Positions 7,237 to 15,196 of a stretch of 44,091 nucleotides of DNA are shown in pieces. A program made the position numbers and the translations under genes. The stretch lies in contig JAKSMG010000015.1 in the NCBI GenBank assembly GCA_024400755.1, forward strand, positions 1-44,091. Direction: 5' to 3'. This stretch comes from Bacteroidales bacterium. GTDB lineage: Bacteria > Bacteroidota > Bacteroidia > Bacteroidales > WCHB1-69. A model generated the notes under the pieces. That model was not told the origin of the DNA. It saw nothing but the letters and a program-made list of their open reading frames with translations, and ran no database searches. Position 1 is the stretch's first letter; the number at the start of each line of letters is the position of its first letter.

Positions 7237-7833
7237 ATGGCTACGAAAGAAACAAACTATTATAAAGGAAATATAGAGGTGAGCAAAGGTGAGTATGAAC
7301 GCTCTTTTGATTCAAATTCAAACACAGTGACAACAGAAACTGATTGGTGGGGGCGCCAACGTGTTACCAAAACTGATTTATGGGGCACTCACACCCACAC
7401 GGATAGTGGGTATTCGGGCGATGAAAGTAGTGCAGGTTTGGCTGCACTTGGAGGTGTATTTGGCGCGGTTGCGCTTCCTCTGGTATTGGCAGGAGGAGTA
7501 GTGTATGGGACAGGGAAGTTGATTTATAAAATAGTTGAACATCAAAAAGAAAAAAAAGTCGAAAGAGAGTATGTTGAATGGTTAAAGATTCATGGAGCAG
7601 AACGAGAACAAAAAGTATTTGATAGCAGAGTAGAGTCAATCCTAAAAAAATATAATCATAAGTTAGAAGAATATCAAGAGTTATTTGACCTCGGGATTTT
7701 AACGCAGGGTGAATTAGACGTGCATGTGCAACATTTTATCAAACTTAGTGAGGAAGAAATATCTAAAGAAAAAGAAAACTTAGTACAGAGATTGTTGGAA
7801 ATGCAAGAAAGAATAAAAAAAGGAAGCAAATAG
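7237..7833 (+). CDS. Protein with Gly-rich hydrophobic segment and SHOCT-like motif
   Basis: A 198-residue protein. The N-terminal about 65 residues are polar (TDWWGRQRVTKTDLWGTHTH). Residues 67-95 are Gly/Ala/Val-rich and hydrophobic (GLAALGGVFGAVALPLVLAG), probably membrane-associated. A basic helical region follows, with YQELFDLGILTQGELD around 145-160. That last block matches the SHOCT pattern (short C-terminal helix pair with LxxLxxxGxITxxEF), common at the ends of unrelated membrane and phage-related proteins. Role unknown. Confidence 0.6.
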   Translation: MATKETNYYKGNIEVSKGEYERSFDSNSNTVTTETDWWGRQRVTKTDLWGTHTHTDSGYSGDESSAGLAALGGVFGAVALPLVLAGGVVYGTGKLIYKIVEHQKEKKVEREYVEWLKIHGAEREQKVFDSRVESILKKYNHKLEEYQELFDLGILTQGELDVHVQHFIKLSEEEISKEKENLVQRLLEMQERIKKGSK

Positions 7834-7968
7834 CATGTCTTTTTGCAAACGCGTATAAATCCATTTCATTGCAGCTGTTTGTCCCAAAAGTCCATTTTTG
7901 ATAAACGGCACCTTTGCCGCTGTTTTGAATCCAGTCGTTGATTTTTACAATCTTAAAATGAATGAGTT

Positions 7969-8871
7969 ATGAAAAAAATCGTAAAAATACAAAGGAATTG
8001 TTTGCTTGTCGTGGTTGTTTTGGCATCCGCGATATTGTTTTCTTGCCAAAACAACCCCAAACAGCCAATGGGATTGGAAAATATGCCCGAGTTTGAGCAG
8101 AAATTCCCTCAAAAAAGCATTTGGGTACATCAAGGCCAAAACGACTCCACCGAACTCACTTTCTCTTCTATGGAAGAAGCTGAATGGAAGTTGCAGAAAG
8201 CAAAGCCTGACTATGATGATTTTGTGAGGTTCTTGTCATCAGTTCCCGAATCGATGGATTATCCGTTCGATTCACTTTTCCGTAATGGTTCCTTTTGCGG
8301 GTTATGTTCTCCTGAAGTCAAATCCAATGATGGAAAAATGCGTTGCTTTAGAGAATATCCTCCTTCGGGTCATGCTGTGCCTCGTATGATTGTTCAATAT
8401 AGAATTAAAGATGGGGTTCGAGTTGCGGAAGAAGGTTTTCCGTCCGACAATTGCTACTATTGTCTTGCTCCAGATACAGTATTTTCTTTTAGTATAGGAG
8501 AATCCACATTGTATCTTGTGTCAGGGTATATTGGTTATACTGGACATGGACATTGTTATGGTTTGATGGCTTATGAACTGGATGCAAAGGATTTTCATCC
8601 CGCATTTGTTTTCCATACAGATACCACGTGCGTCGATTATTTGTGGGAACAACATACTTTAAATATAGAAATCTGCTTTAATGCAGACACTGTGTCTAGA
8701 AAGGATTTGTTCTATTTTGACAAAAACAAATCTACCATTTATGTTCGAGAGATTGCAAACAAAGAGATGGTTGAAAAATGTGGTTGTATCACAAAAATAA
8801 CTGACCGCTATTGGAAATATGTTTGGAATGGTAAAGAGTTTGTGGAGAGTGGTTTCGTCCACAAAAAATAA
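7969..8871 (+). CDS. Lipoprotein of unknown function
   Basis: A 300-residue protein with a type II signal: a basic N-terminus, a hydrophobic run, and the lipobox ILFSC with the lipidated Cys at about residue 26, followed by QNNPKQP. The mature part is rich in Cys and aromatic residues (FCGLCSPEV, CYYCLAPD, CGCITK) and has a GYIGYTGHGHCYGLMAYELD stretch, with no motif I can assign. It is probably anchored in the periplasm or on the surface. The 135 bases upstream hold no clear promoter. Confidence 0.65.
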   Translation: MKKIVKIQRNCLLVVVVLASAILFSCQNNPKQPMGLENMPEFEQKFPQKSIWVHQGQNDSTELTFSSMEEAEWKLQKAKPDYDDFVRFLSSVPESMDYPFDSLFRNGSFCGLCSPEVKSNDGKMRCFREYPPSGHAVPRMIVQYRIKDGVRVAEEGFPSDNCYYCLAPDTVFSFSIGESTLYLVSGYIGYTGHGHCYGLMAYELDAKDFHPAFVFHTDTTCVDYLWEQHTLNIEICFNADTVSRKDLFYFDKNKSTIYVREIANKEMVEKCGCITKITDRYWKYVWNGKEFVESGFVHKK

Positions 8872-8928
8872 TACTTTTGCCGCTGTTTTTCAATCAGTCA
8901 TTATTAAGTGTAAAAAATTGTTTGGATT

Positions 8929-10203
8929 ATGTTCTATTCACTATTTACCCATTTCATCAACACTTTCCCCGGAGCGAGACTGTTCACCTACATCTCCTTC
9001 CGCGCCATCATCGCTGGGGTGCTTGCTCTGTGCATCAGCATCTGGTTCGGAAAGTGGTTCATTCGTTGGATGAAACGTCATCAATTTTATGAAACCCAAC
9101 GCGATGAGAAAATCGATCCGGCGGGCAAGGAGAAAAAAGATGTCCCGACTATGGGCGGCCTCATCGTCATCGCGGCTATCCTTGTACCCTGTCTGCTGTT
9201 GGGCAAACTGTCGAATATCTATATGATTCTGCTTTTGGTCACTACACTGCTGATGGGCGCAATCGGATTTTTGGACGACTATATCAAGACATTCCGCAAG
9301 AACAAGGCAGGGCTGAATGGCTGGCTGAAGATTGCCGGGCAGGTGACGCTCGGGCTGATTGTCGGGCTGACCCTTCGTTTCAGTCCCGCAGTGACGATGA
9401 ACGAAATCGTGAGCAGCAGCATCGTGGACAATACCGTGGTGGTGGAGAAGAGCCCGGAAATCAAATCGACCCAAACCACCATCCCGTTTGTGAAGCACCA
9501 TAACTTCAACTATGCGGACTTGTTCTCGTGGCTTGGCGAGAAGAACATGTACCGCGCAGGCTGGATCTTTTTTGTGTTGCTGACTGCATTCGTGGTGGCG
9601 GCGCTAAGCAACGGGGCGAACCTCAACGATGGGATGGACGGTATGTGTGCAGGCAACTCGGCCATCATTGCCATAGCCCTTTTGGTGTTGGCCTATATGA
9701 GCGGCAATGTTGTTTTGACAGAGTATTTCGATGTGATGTATATTCCCGGTTCCGAAGAACTTGTGGTCTTTCTGGCATCATTCGTGGGTGCATTAGTGGG
9801 CTACCTGTGGTGGAACGGTTTTCCTGCGCAGGTGTTTCTTGGCGATACGGGCAGCCTTGCCATCGGAGGTGTCATAGGCGTCTGTGCGATGGTCATCCAC
9901 AAGGAACTGATGATGCCACTCCTCTGCGGCGTGTTCTTTATGGAGAGCGTTTCGGTGATTCTGCAAACGAGGTATTACAAGTATTGTAAAAAACACGGAC
10001 GTCGTGGGCGAATCTGGAAAGCTACCCCCATTCACGACCATTTCCGCACCTCTATGGATGATGTGCGGAGAAGGGATCCCCAATGCGCGGTTATTTTCAA
10101 AGGGAGTAATGAAAAGTATCACGAGGTGAAAATTGTGCTGCGTTTTTGCATCGTCACGCTCATTCTCGCTGCGTTGACAGTTTTGACACTAAAAATCAGA
10201 TAA
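8929..10203 (+). CDS. mraY: Phospho-N-acetylmuramoyl-pentapeptide transferase
   Basis: This integral membrane enzyme transfers phospho-MurNAc-pentapeptide from UDP to undecaprenyl phosphate, making lipid I. In 424 residues it shows the family landmarks: PTMGGLIV, the FLDDYIKTF Asp pair, NLNDGMDGM, VFLGDTGSLAIGG and the cytoplasmic loop ending TPIHDHFR, with multiple TM helices throughout. The His-rich loop reads HDH where Proteobacteria have HHH, and about 20 extra residues follow it; I believe Bacteroidales enzymes commonly share this, so it is probably a lineage feature. The gene stands outside any dcw cluster: murE, murD and ftsW are absent and its neighbours are a lipoprotein and kptA. 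It could be the sole copy relocated, or a second copy. Confidence 0.92.
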   Translation: MFYSLFTHFINTFPGARLFTYISFRAIIAGVLALCISIWFGKWFIRWMKRHQFYETQRDEKIDPAGKEKKDVPTMGGLIVIAAILVPCLLLGKLSNIYMILLLVTTLLMGAIGFLDDYIKTFRKNKAGLNGWLKIAGQVTLGLIVGLTLRFSPAVTMNEIVSSSIVDNTVVVEKSPEIKSTQTTIPFVKHHNFNYADLFSWLGEKNMYRAGWIFFVLLTAFVVAALSNGANLNDGMDGMCAGNSAIIAIALLVLAYMSGNVVLTEYFDVMYIPGSEELVVFLASFVGALVGYLWWNGFPAQVFLGDTGSLAIGGVIGVCAMVIHKELMMPLLCGVFFMESVSVILQTRYYKYCKKHGRRGRIWKATPIHDHFRTSMDDVRRRDPQCAVIFKGSNEKYHEVKIVLRFCIVTLILAALTVLTLKIR

Positions 10204-10214
10204 AAAGATATGAT

Positions 10215-10745
10215 ATGGAAAACGAGGATAAAAATTATATCGAAGAAAGATCCAAAACTCTTGCATTTCTCCTGAGGCATGACAAGACGTATGCCTTTTT
10301 GGAGCACGGATATCGGGATGTGAATGATTTAGTGGCTAATCATGGGTTTACAAAGGAAGAATTGCGTGAGTTAGTGGCCACGGATGACAAGGGCCGTTTT
10401 GAATTCTTCAACGAACAACAACTTCTTGTACGGGCAAGATACGGGCACAGCGTGAAGGTTGATGTTGAACTGCCTGAAGCAGTTCCGCCTGCAGTCCTGT
10501 ATCACGGAACAGCAAAACGTTTTGTTGAATCCATTCAACAACAGGGCATTCTGAAGATGAGCCGATTATATGTCCATCTGTCCGCAACTGTGGAAGAAGC
10601 CATTAAAGTGGGTAAACGACACGGAGAACCCACTGTTTTGGAAATCGATGCCCGTAGGATGAGCGAGGATGGAATTAGGTTTCTCGTAAGCCGTAACGGC
10701 GTTTGGATGACCGAATTTGTGGATGCAAAATATATTCGCAAATAG
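10215..10745 (+). CDS. kptA: RNA 2'-phosphotransferase (Tpt1/KptA family)
   Basis: A 176-residue protein starting MENEDKNYIEE at 10215, 11 bases after the mraY stop. A longer frame from 10146 would overlap mraY by 58 bases and is unlikely. Motifs match Tpt1/KptA: ERSKTLAFLLRHD (Arg-His catalytic pair), YHGTAKRF, LYVHLSATVEEAIKVGKRHG, and a NGVWMTEFV end. The enzyme removes an internal RNA 2'-phosphate using NAD+, giving ADP-ribose 1'',2''-cyclic phosphate. In bacteria without tRNA splicing its target is unclear; proposals include RNA repair and RNA ADP-ribosylation. Co-directional with mraY, probably by chance of operon assembly. Confidence 0.9.
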   Translation: MENEDKNYIEERSKTLAFLLRHDKTYAFLEHGYRDVNDLVANHGFTKEELRELVATDDKGRFEFFNEQQLLVRARYGHSVKVDVELPEAVPPAVLYHGTAKRFVESIQQQGILKMSRLYVHLSATVEEAIKVGKRHGEPTVLEIDARRMSEDGIRFLVSRNGVWMTEFVDAKYIRK

Positions 10746-11048
10746 CTATTTATGAGAATTCTCCGCTGCTGTTTCTCCCCTTTAGTCAACCCTCGTACAA
10801 TATTCCCATAGGTTCGTACACTAGACGGCTCATACGTGTGCAATGGATAGATTGCAGGTGACTTCTAATTAAAACTAATTGATTTTCAGCAATATAAAAC
10901 ATAAAATCGCACAATTTTCGTTATTGTATTTTCTGTTTTGTTAAAAAAATATCAATTTGACAGAATCGATGTTTTCGAGCCGATTCCAACTGCAATTTGC
11001 AACTTGACTCCAAACGTTTTTTTATTAAAAATAATCTGATGTAAATCT

Positions 11049-11078
11049 TTGATAATCAAATAATTATTTGTATATTTG
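11049..11078 (+). promoter_or_regulatory. Bacteroidetes-type promoter before transposase remnant
   Basis: TTG at 11049-11051, a 19-base spacer, and TATATTTG at 11071-11078. This is 24 bases before the transposase start. The region 10746-11048 is AT-rich; I see no gene or clear repeat in it. Confidence 0.6.
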
Positions 11079-11101
11079 CAGAAAATTTCAACGACATTAA
11101 A

Positions 11102-11845
11102 ATGAAAAGGCAAACCTACAAACGGACTGGAAACCGCGGATTATTTGATTTGGAAGAAAATGCCGCAAAATTGGACTCACTTGGCAATCCCTTGGAGAAA
11201 TTGTTGAAAGTGGTTGATTTCGAGATGTTTAGAGAAACCCTTGAATTGGGGCTATACAAAGAGAAACTGACGAATGCCGGAGCAAAACCCTACGATTACG
11301 TGCTGATGTTCAAGATTCTCGTACTGCAGCGCATGTACAATCTAAGCGATGAACAGACCGAAAACCAGATTGTTGACAGGACGAGCTTCCGGAATTTCCT
11401 CGGACTGGCAAGCGGCGACAAGGTCCCGGATGCCAGAACCATCTGGGTGTTCAGGAACCAGCTGACGGAGAGGCACTTGTTTGAAAAGCTCTTTGATGAT
11501 TTCGACAAATTATTGAGAGACAGCAATTTGATTCTGAACCGGGGCGTGATTATTGACGGCAGTTTCGTGGAGGTTCCCCGGCAAAGGAACACCCGCGAAG
11601 AGAACAAAGCCATCAAGGAGGGGCACGGCAGCGAGCTTTGGAACGAGGAAGAAGGTGACCCTGAGGATGATAAGAAGAAAAAGGCCAACAAGAGGAGGCA
11701 TGTGTTTGGCTATTGCGAGTTGAACCTGCATGGGATGTTCAGCCGCGTTGTCGGTTTGGCGCGAAATGCCGCCAGAAACACCTTGACCAACCTGGTTTAC
11801 AACGTGTGCCGATATGAGCAAATAGTACGATTAGGAATGAATTGA
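11102..11845 (+). pseudogene. IS5-family transposase with internal in-frame deletion
   Basis: The 247-residue frame has the N-terminal part of an IS5-type DDE transposase (MKRQTYKRTGNRGLFDLEE; AYDYVLMFKILVLQ-like helix; VPDARTIWVFRNQL; first catalytic Asp in GVIIDGSFVEVP) and the authentic C-terminal tail (HVFGYCELNLHGMF, then NLVYNVCRYEQIVRL). Family members usually have about 110 more residues between KKANKRRH and VFGY, carrying the second Asp and the catalytic Glu. Here KRRH is joined directly to VFGY in frame (about 11700). The protein should lack two of three catalytic residues. Terminal inverted repeats were not found on inspection, so the element ends are not defined. It could persist as a regulator or be a decaying remnant. 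Confidence 0.75.
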
Positions 11846-11935
11846 TTTGTGTAATATATTGATATACAACAACTTTACCCCCCATAAAATAATGATGAAA
11901 AGTTAGAAAATAGAAGAAAATTTATATCTTTGCCG

Positions 11936-12091
11936 CGTTGTTCACTTTGAATTTTGGCTAACGGACTTCACGAAGTTCAGAGGGACAGTGCGAAAATGTT
12001 AAAAATAGAAGTCCCCTTAAGGAACCTCCGGAGTACTGCATCTCCACCTCAGCGGAAAACCTTTCTTTGGATGACAAAATAACGATTTTTT
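11936..12091 (+). ncRNA. Candidate structured RNA, possibly 6S-like
   Basis: A gene-free stretch with RNA-gene features. A TATCTTTG -7 element at 11925-11932 stands just upstream. CGTTGTT (11936-11942) can pair with AATAACG (12078-12084), closing the ends with one G-U, and a T7 run (12086-12092) follows directly. Inside, GGACTTC (11963-11969) can pair with GAAGTCC (12008-12014), while GGGAC (11982-11986) could compete for GTCCC (12011-12015). GGAG/CTCC forms a further hairpin around 12030-12045. A long rod closed at both ends with a central bubble is how 6S RNA looks. I cannot confirm the class without a covariance search. Confidence 0.4.
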
Positions 12092-12095
12092 TAGG

Positions 12096-12103
12096 TATAT
12101 TTG
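12096..12103 (+). promoter_or_regulatory. -7 element of the nucleoside-kinase-like gene
   Basis: TATATTTG followed by CACGC is a good Bacteroidetes -7 box 22 bases before the start codon at 12126. The nearest upstream TTG (12067-12069) is 26 bases away, longer than usual, so only the -7 half is convincing. The short leader implies almost no 5' untranslated region. Confidence 0.5.
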
Positions 12104-12125
12104 CACGCAAAAAAAAAATTCGATT

Positions 12126-13781
12126 ATGATTACCATCCAGATTAAAAATAACAATACAAGCAAAGAAGTTCCTTTTGGTACTTCATTACAAGAATTGGCC
12201 GAGAGCGAAGGCATCAAAATGGACTTTCCCATCGTAGGGGCATTGGTCAACAACAAGAACAGACCTATTTCCTACCGTATTCACAAACCCTGTCTCATCC
12301 AATTCTTTGACTTGACCTCGACCTACGGTCATTTTATGTACGAAAGATCGATGTTTTTCCTTTTGTACAAAGCGGTCAAGGACCTTTTGCCGAAAGAAGT
12401 CAAATTGAGGATCTCGCACTCCATTTCCGGAGGAAAATATTGCGAACTGGACAACCTTGACCGGCCTTTGGACCAAAATTTAGTCAATCAGCTGACGAAA
12501 CACATTCAAGCCACTATTGCGCAAGACCTTCCTTTTGAACGCCTGGTGCTTCCCACCCAGGAGGCCGTGGAAATTTTCAAGGAAGAAGGACTGGAAGACA
12601 AGTACGAACTGCTTCGCAACCGCCGCCAAATCTACACTTCCGTGTATCGTTTAGGCGACGCGCACAACTATTATTACGGCAACCTGCTTCCCTCCACCCG
12701 ATACATTTACCTCTTCGGACTTGATTTATACGCATCGGGAATGCTGCTCAAGATTCCTCAGCCCAACCACCCCACAACCTTGTCTCTCAACCACCCGGTG
12801 CCCAAGCTGTTTTCCATTTACAAAGACTACAAAATCTGGGCCAACAAGATTGGCGTTCCTTACGTCTATAAACTAAATCAGAAAATTACGGAAGGAAAAA
12901 TCCAGGACACCATCCTCGTCACGGAATCATACCACGAGAAATTACTGGCGAAGATTGCCGACACGATTCACGAGCGAGACAACAAAATCGTCCTCATCAG
13001 CGGACCTTCCAGCTCCGGAAAAACCACGACCTGCAAACGCTTGTCGGTACAATTGTCCATATTGGGCTACAACCCGGTTCAGATTTCCGTTGACGACTTT
13101 TTCGTGGAACGGGAAGACACGCCATTGGACGAAAACGGCGAAAAGGACTTTGAGTGTATTGACGCCATTGACCTGCCGCTGTTCAACAAGACCCTCAACG
13201 ACCTTTTGGACGGCAAAGAAGTTCCACTACCCACCTTTGACTTCCAAACGGGACACAAAGTCTGGAAAGGCAACACCATCAAAATGGAGGAGAATTCCAT
13301 TTTGGTGATTGAAGGCATTCACTGCCTCAACCCGCGACTCACCGAGCAAATTGACGACTCGCTCAAATTCAAATTGTTTGTCTCGGCCCTGACCAGCATA
13401 TCCATTGACCGGCAGAACCCGATTCCAACGACAGACAACAGACTGATACGAAGGATTATACGGGATTACAACTACCGCGGTTATTCTGCCCAGGAAACCA
13501 TCAGCAGGTGGGCAAGCGTACGACGTGGCGAAAACAAGAATATTTTCCCATATCAGGAAAATGCCGATGCCATGTTCAACACATCATTGATATGTGAAAT
13601 GGGCGTGCTGAAACAATACGCCGTTCCCATTTTATTGGCCGTTCCCGAAACAAGCACCGAATTTGCGGAAGCGTACCGGCTACTCAAATTCCTGTCCTAT
13701 TTCAAGGTCATACCCGAAAAGAACATTCCCGGTACTTCCATTCTTCGTGAATTTGTAGGAGGAAGCAAGTTTAGTTATTAG
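12126..13781 (+). CDS. TGS-domain nucleoside kinase-like protein
   Basis: A 551-residue protein common in Bacteroidetes. Residues 1-65 look like a TGS domain (ITIQIKNNNTSKEVPFGTSL), 66-280 include a threonyl-tRNA-synthetase-like second domain, and 290-500 are a uridine kinase / phosphoribulokinase-type P-loop domain: GPSSSGKTTTCKRLS (about 293) is the Walker A, VDDFFVERE the acidic substrate motif, and FDFQTGHKVW and LVIEGIHCLNP are family signatures. Uridine kinase phosphorylates uridine or cytidine with ATP or GTP. The TGS fusion suggests regulation by nucleotides or RNA binding. The exact substrate is not established, so no gene symbol is given. It stands alone between the candidate RNA and a repeat region. 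Confidence 0.85.
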   Translation: MITIQIKNNNTSKEVPFGTSLQELAESEGIKMDFPIVGALVNNKNRPISYRIHKPCLIQFFDLTSTYGHFMYERSMFFLLYKAVKDLLPKEVKLRISHSISGGKYCELDNLDRPLDQNLVNQLTKHIQATIAQDLPFERLVLPTQEAVEIFKEEGLEDKYELLRNRRQIYTSVYRLGDAHNYYYGNLLPSTRYIYLFGLDLYASGMLLKIPQPNHPTTLSLNHPVPKLFSIYKDYKIWANKIGVPYVYKLNQKITEGKIQDTILVTESYHEKLLAKIADTIHERDNKIVLISGPSSSGKTTTCKRLSVQLSILGYNPVQISVDDFFVEREDTPLDENGEKDFECIDAIDLPLFNKTLNDLLDGKEVPLPTFDFQTGHKVWKGNTIKMEENSILVIEGIHCLNPRLTEQIDDSLKFKLFVSALTSISIDRQNPIPTTDNRLIRRIIRDYNYRGYSAQETISRWASVRRGENKNIFPYQENADAMFNTSLICEMGVLKQYAVPILLAVPETSTEFAEAYRLLKFLSYFKVIPEKNIPGTSILREFVGGSKFSY

Positions 13782-13808
13782 GCGGACAGGAAGCGTTTTC
13801 CTGTTGGC

Positions 13809-14047
13809 AGCAACCACCCCGGCCTAACGGCCACAACCTTTTCCCATACTTTCTGCAACCACCCCGGCCTAACGGCCACCCCTCCTAAAAGGAGGGGAAT
13901 TAAACATCATCTTGGCAACCTTCACGTCTAAAACCGGCCTGCGGGCACCAGCTATTTTCCGCACTTTCAGCAACCACCCCGGCCTGACGGCCACCCCTCC
14001 TAAAAGGAGGGGAATTAAACAGCATCTTGGCAACCTTCACGTCTAAA
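13809..14047 (+). repeat. 78-bp dispersed repeat, two copies plus a partial
   Basis: Bases 13855-13932 and 13970-14047 are 78-bp direct repeats differing at only two positions. The first 24 or so bases occur a third time at 13809. Each full copy contains a perfect 8-bp hairpin (CCCCTCCT, 3-base loop, AGGAGGGG) and a GGCC-rich start. A partial inverted copy is present at 44036-44072, so the element is dispersed. No ORF of its own. The rest of 14048-14186 is GC-rich noncoding sequence. Confidence 0.85.
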
Positions 14048-14186
14048 CCCTAAACCCTAAACTGCGGGAGCGATGGGAGCGGGCACGGAGCGCCGGCGGC
14101 TGCCTTACGGCCGTTGGCGGGAAAGAGCGACTGGAAGGAGCTACTTTTCCGCCATCACGGGCGTGGCAGGCGCCAAGCGGAGTAAA

Positions 14187-14235
14187 GCGGACAGCGCGAC
14201 GGCGACGTCAGGAGCCGGGCCGCCCAAAAACAAAA
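14187..14235. repeat. GC-rich dispersed repeat, copy 1
   Basis: GCGGACAGCGCGACGGCGAC and the following GGAGCCGG..CGCCCAAAAA..CAAAA recur with few changes at 42066-42117. Both copies are intergenic and run in the same direction. It has no ORF and looks like a miniature dispersed repeat. Confidence 0.6.
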
Positions 14236-14297
14236 GACATTTCAAGAAAAATTTATAAACAACGTGAATTTCTCTGCGTTATGTGAAAAAAATTTTG

Positions 14298-14305
14298 TAA
14301 ATTTG
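14298..14305 (+). promoter_or_regulatory. -7 element of the lysine-fermentation operon
   Basis: TAAATTTG followed by CACGC stands 46 bases before atoD. A clear TTG at the expected distance is missing (a CTG lies at 14274-14276), so the -33 part is weak. It follows directly on the repeat region, the natural place for the operon start. Confidence 0.45.
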
Positions 14306-14351
14306 CACGCTTATATATAAAGAACAAAATTATTATCTAAAATAACAAGCT

Positions 14352-14996
14352 ATGAGTAAATTTATCACTGTAGAAGAAGCCGTTTCAAAAGTTAAAAGCG
14401 GTATGACCCTGATGATTGGCGGTTTTTTGGCAAATGGGACTCCCAACAGAATTGTTGAAGCGCTGTCCAAAACCGACGTCAAGGATCTGACTATCATTGC
14501 CAACGACACTGCTTATCCTGACAAAGGTATTGGTTTGTTGATTACCAACAAGCAGGTAAAGAAGGTTATTGCCTCCCACATCGGCACCAATGCCAACACC
14601 ATTCAGCAGTTCAACGACAAGGAACTCGTTGTCGAATTTTCTCCGCAGGGCACATTGGCAGAACGCATTCGTTGCGGTGGTGCCGGCTTGGGCGGCGTAT
14701 TGACTCCAACCGGTCTGGGTACCGTTATTGAAGAAGGCAAGGAAAAAGTTACCGTTGACGGCAAGGAATACTTATTGGAAAAGCCACTTCACGCCGACAT
14801 CGCGTTGATTGGTGCCAACATCTGTGACGAAACGGGCAACGCCATCTACAAAGGAACCACTCAGAACTTCAACCCTATGATGGCCACCGCCGCCGACGTG
14901 GTTATCGTTGAGGCACAGGAAGTGGTGAAGACGGGAGCCATTTCAATGGAACAAGTACACACCCCGGGAATCTTCGTGGATTACATCGTGAAATAG
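14352..14996 (+). CDS. atoD: Butyrate-acetoacetate CoA-transferase, alpha subunit
   Basis: The 214-residue alpha subunit of the heteromeric 3-oxoacid CoA-transferase family: VKSGMTLMIGGFLANGTPNRIVEAL at the start, CGGAGLGGVLTPTGLGT in the middle, and GANICDETGNAIYKGTTQNFNP toward the end. With a beta subunit it would move CoA between butyryl-CoA and acetoacetate in lysine fermentation. The beta subunit, which carries the catalytic Glu, is not in this window; the next gene is kal. In Porphyromonas gingivalis the two subunits are also encoded apart in the lysine locus, as I recall, so this need not be a loss. First gene of the apparent operon. Confidence 0.88.
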   Translation: MSKFITVEEAVSKVKSGMTLMIGGFLANGTPNRIVEALSKTDVKDLTIIANDTAYPDKGIGLLITNKQVKKVIASHIGTNANTIQQFNDKELVVEFSPQGTLAERIRCGGAGLGGVLTPTGLGTVIEEGKEKVTVDGKEYLLEKPLHADIALIGANICDETGNAIYKGTTQNFNPMMATAADVVIVEAQEVVKTGAISMEQVHTPGIFVDYIVK

Positions 14997-15000
14997 TGAT

Positions 15001-15109
15001 CTGTGAACAGTGAACTGTTGTAGAGACGCGGCGCGCCACGTCTTTACAAGAAGGTGCCGATGAATCGCGGGAGTGAGATGTGATGGGCTTCGGCTTGTAA
15101 AGTTCACAG
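15001..15109. repeat. Nested palindromic element between atoD and kal
   Basis: A 109-bp segment starts CTGTGAAC (15001-15008) and ends with its inverted copy GTTCACAG (15102-15109). Inside are a 28-bp imperfect palindrome (15020-15047, GTAGAGACG.. to ..CGTCTTTAC), the pair CTTTACAAG (15042-15050) / CTTGTAAAG (15094-15102), and AACAGTGAACTGTT at 15006-15019. It has no ORF and looks like a miniature inverted-repeat element sitting inside the operon. Confidence 0.65.
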
Positions 15110-15196
15110 CAAGATATAAAACAAGAAGCATTTACAAATTTCAAACTAAATTAAAAACAAGATAGGTTTCAAAACCTACTCAAAATTAACAAAACT

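Noticed and set aside
10146-10214. Longer N-terminus for the kptA product
   Set aside because: Would overlap mraY by 58 bases and adds residues absent from the family; MENEDKN at 10215 fits length and spacing.
14041-14062. CTAAACCCTAAACCCTAAA, similar to plant-type telomere repeats
   Set aside because: Only two to three units, continuous with the bacterial 78-bp repeat, and surrounded by ordinary bacterial genes; chance or repeat decay.
14073-14258. 61-codon frame in the GC-rich intergenic region
   Set aside because: Composition is Arg/Gly/Ala-rich, no motif, and it runs through the dispersed repeat shared with 42066.
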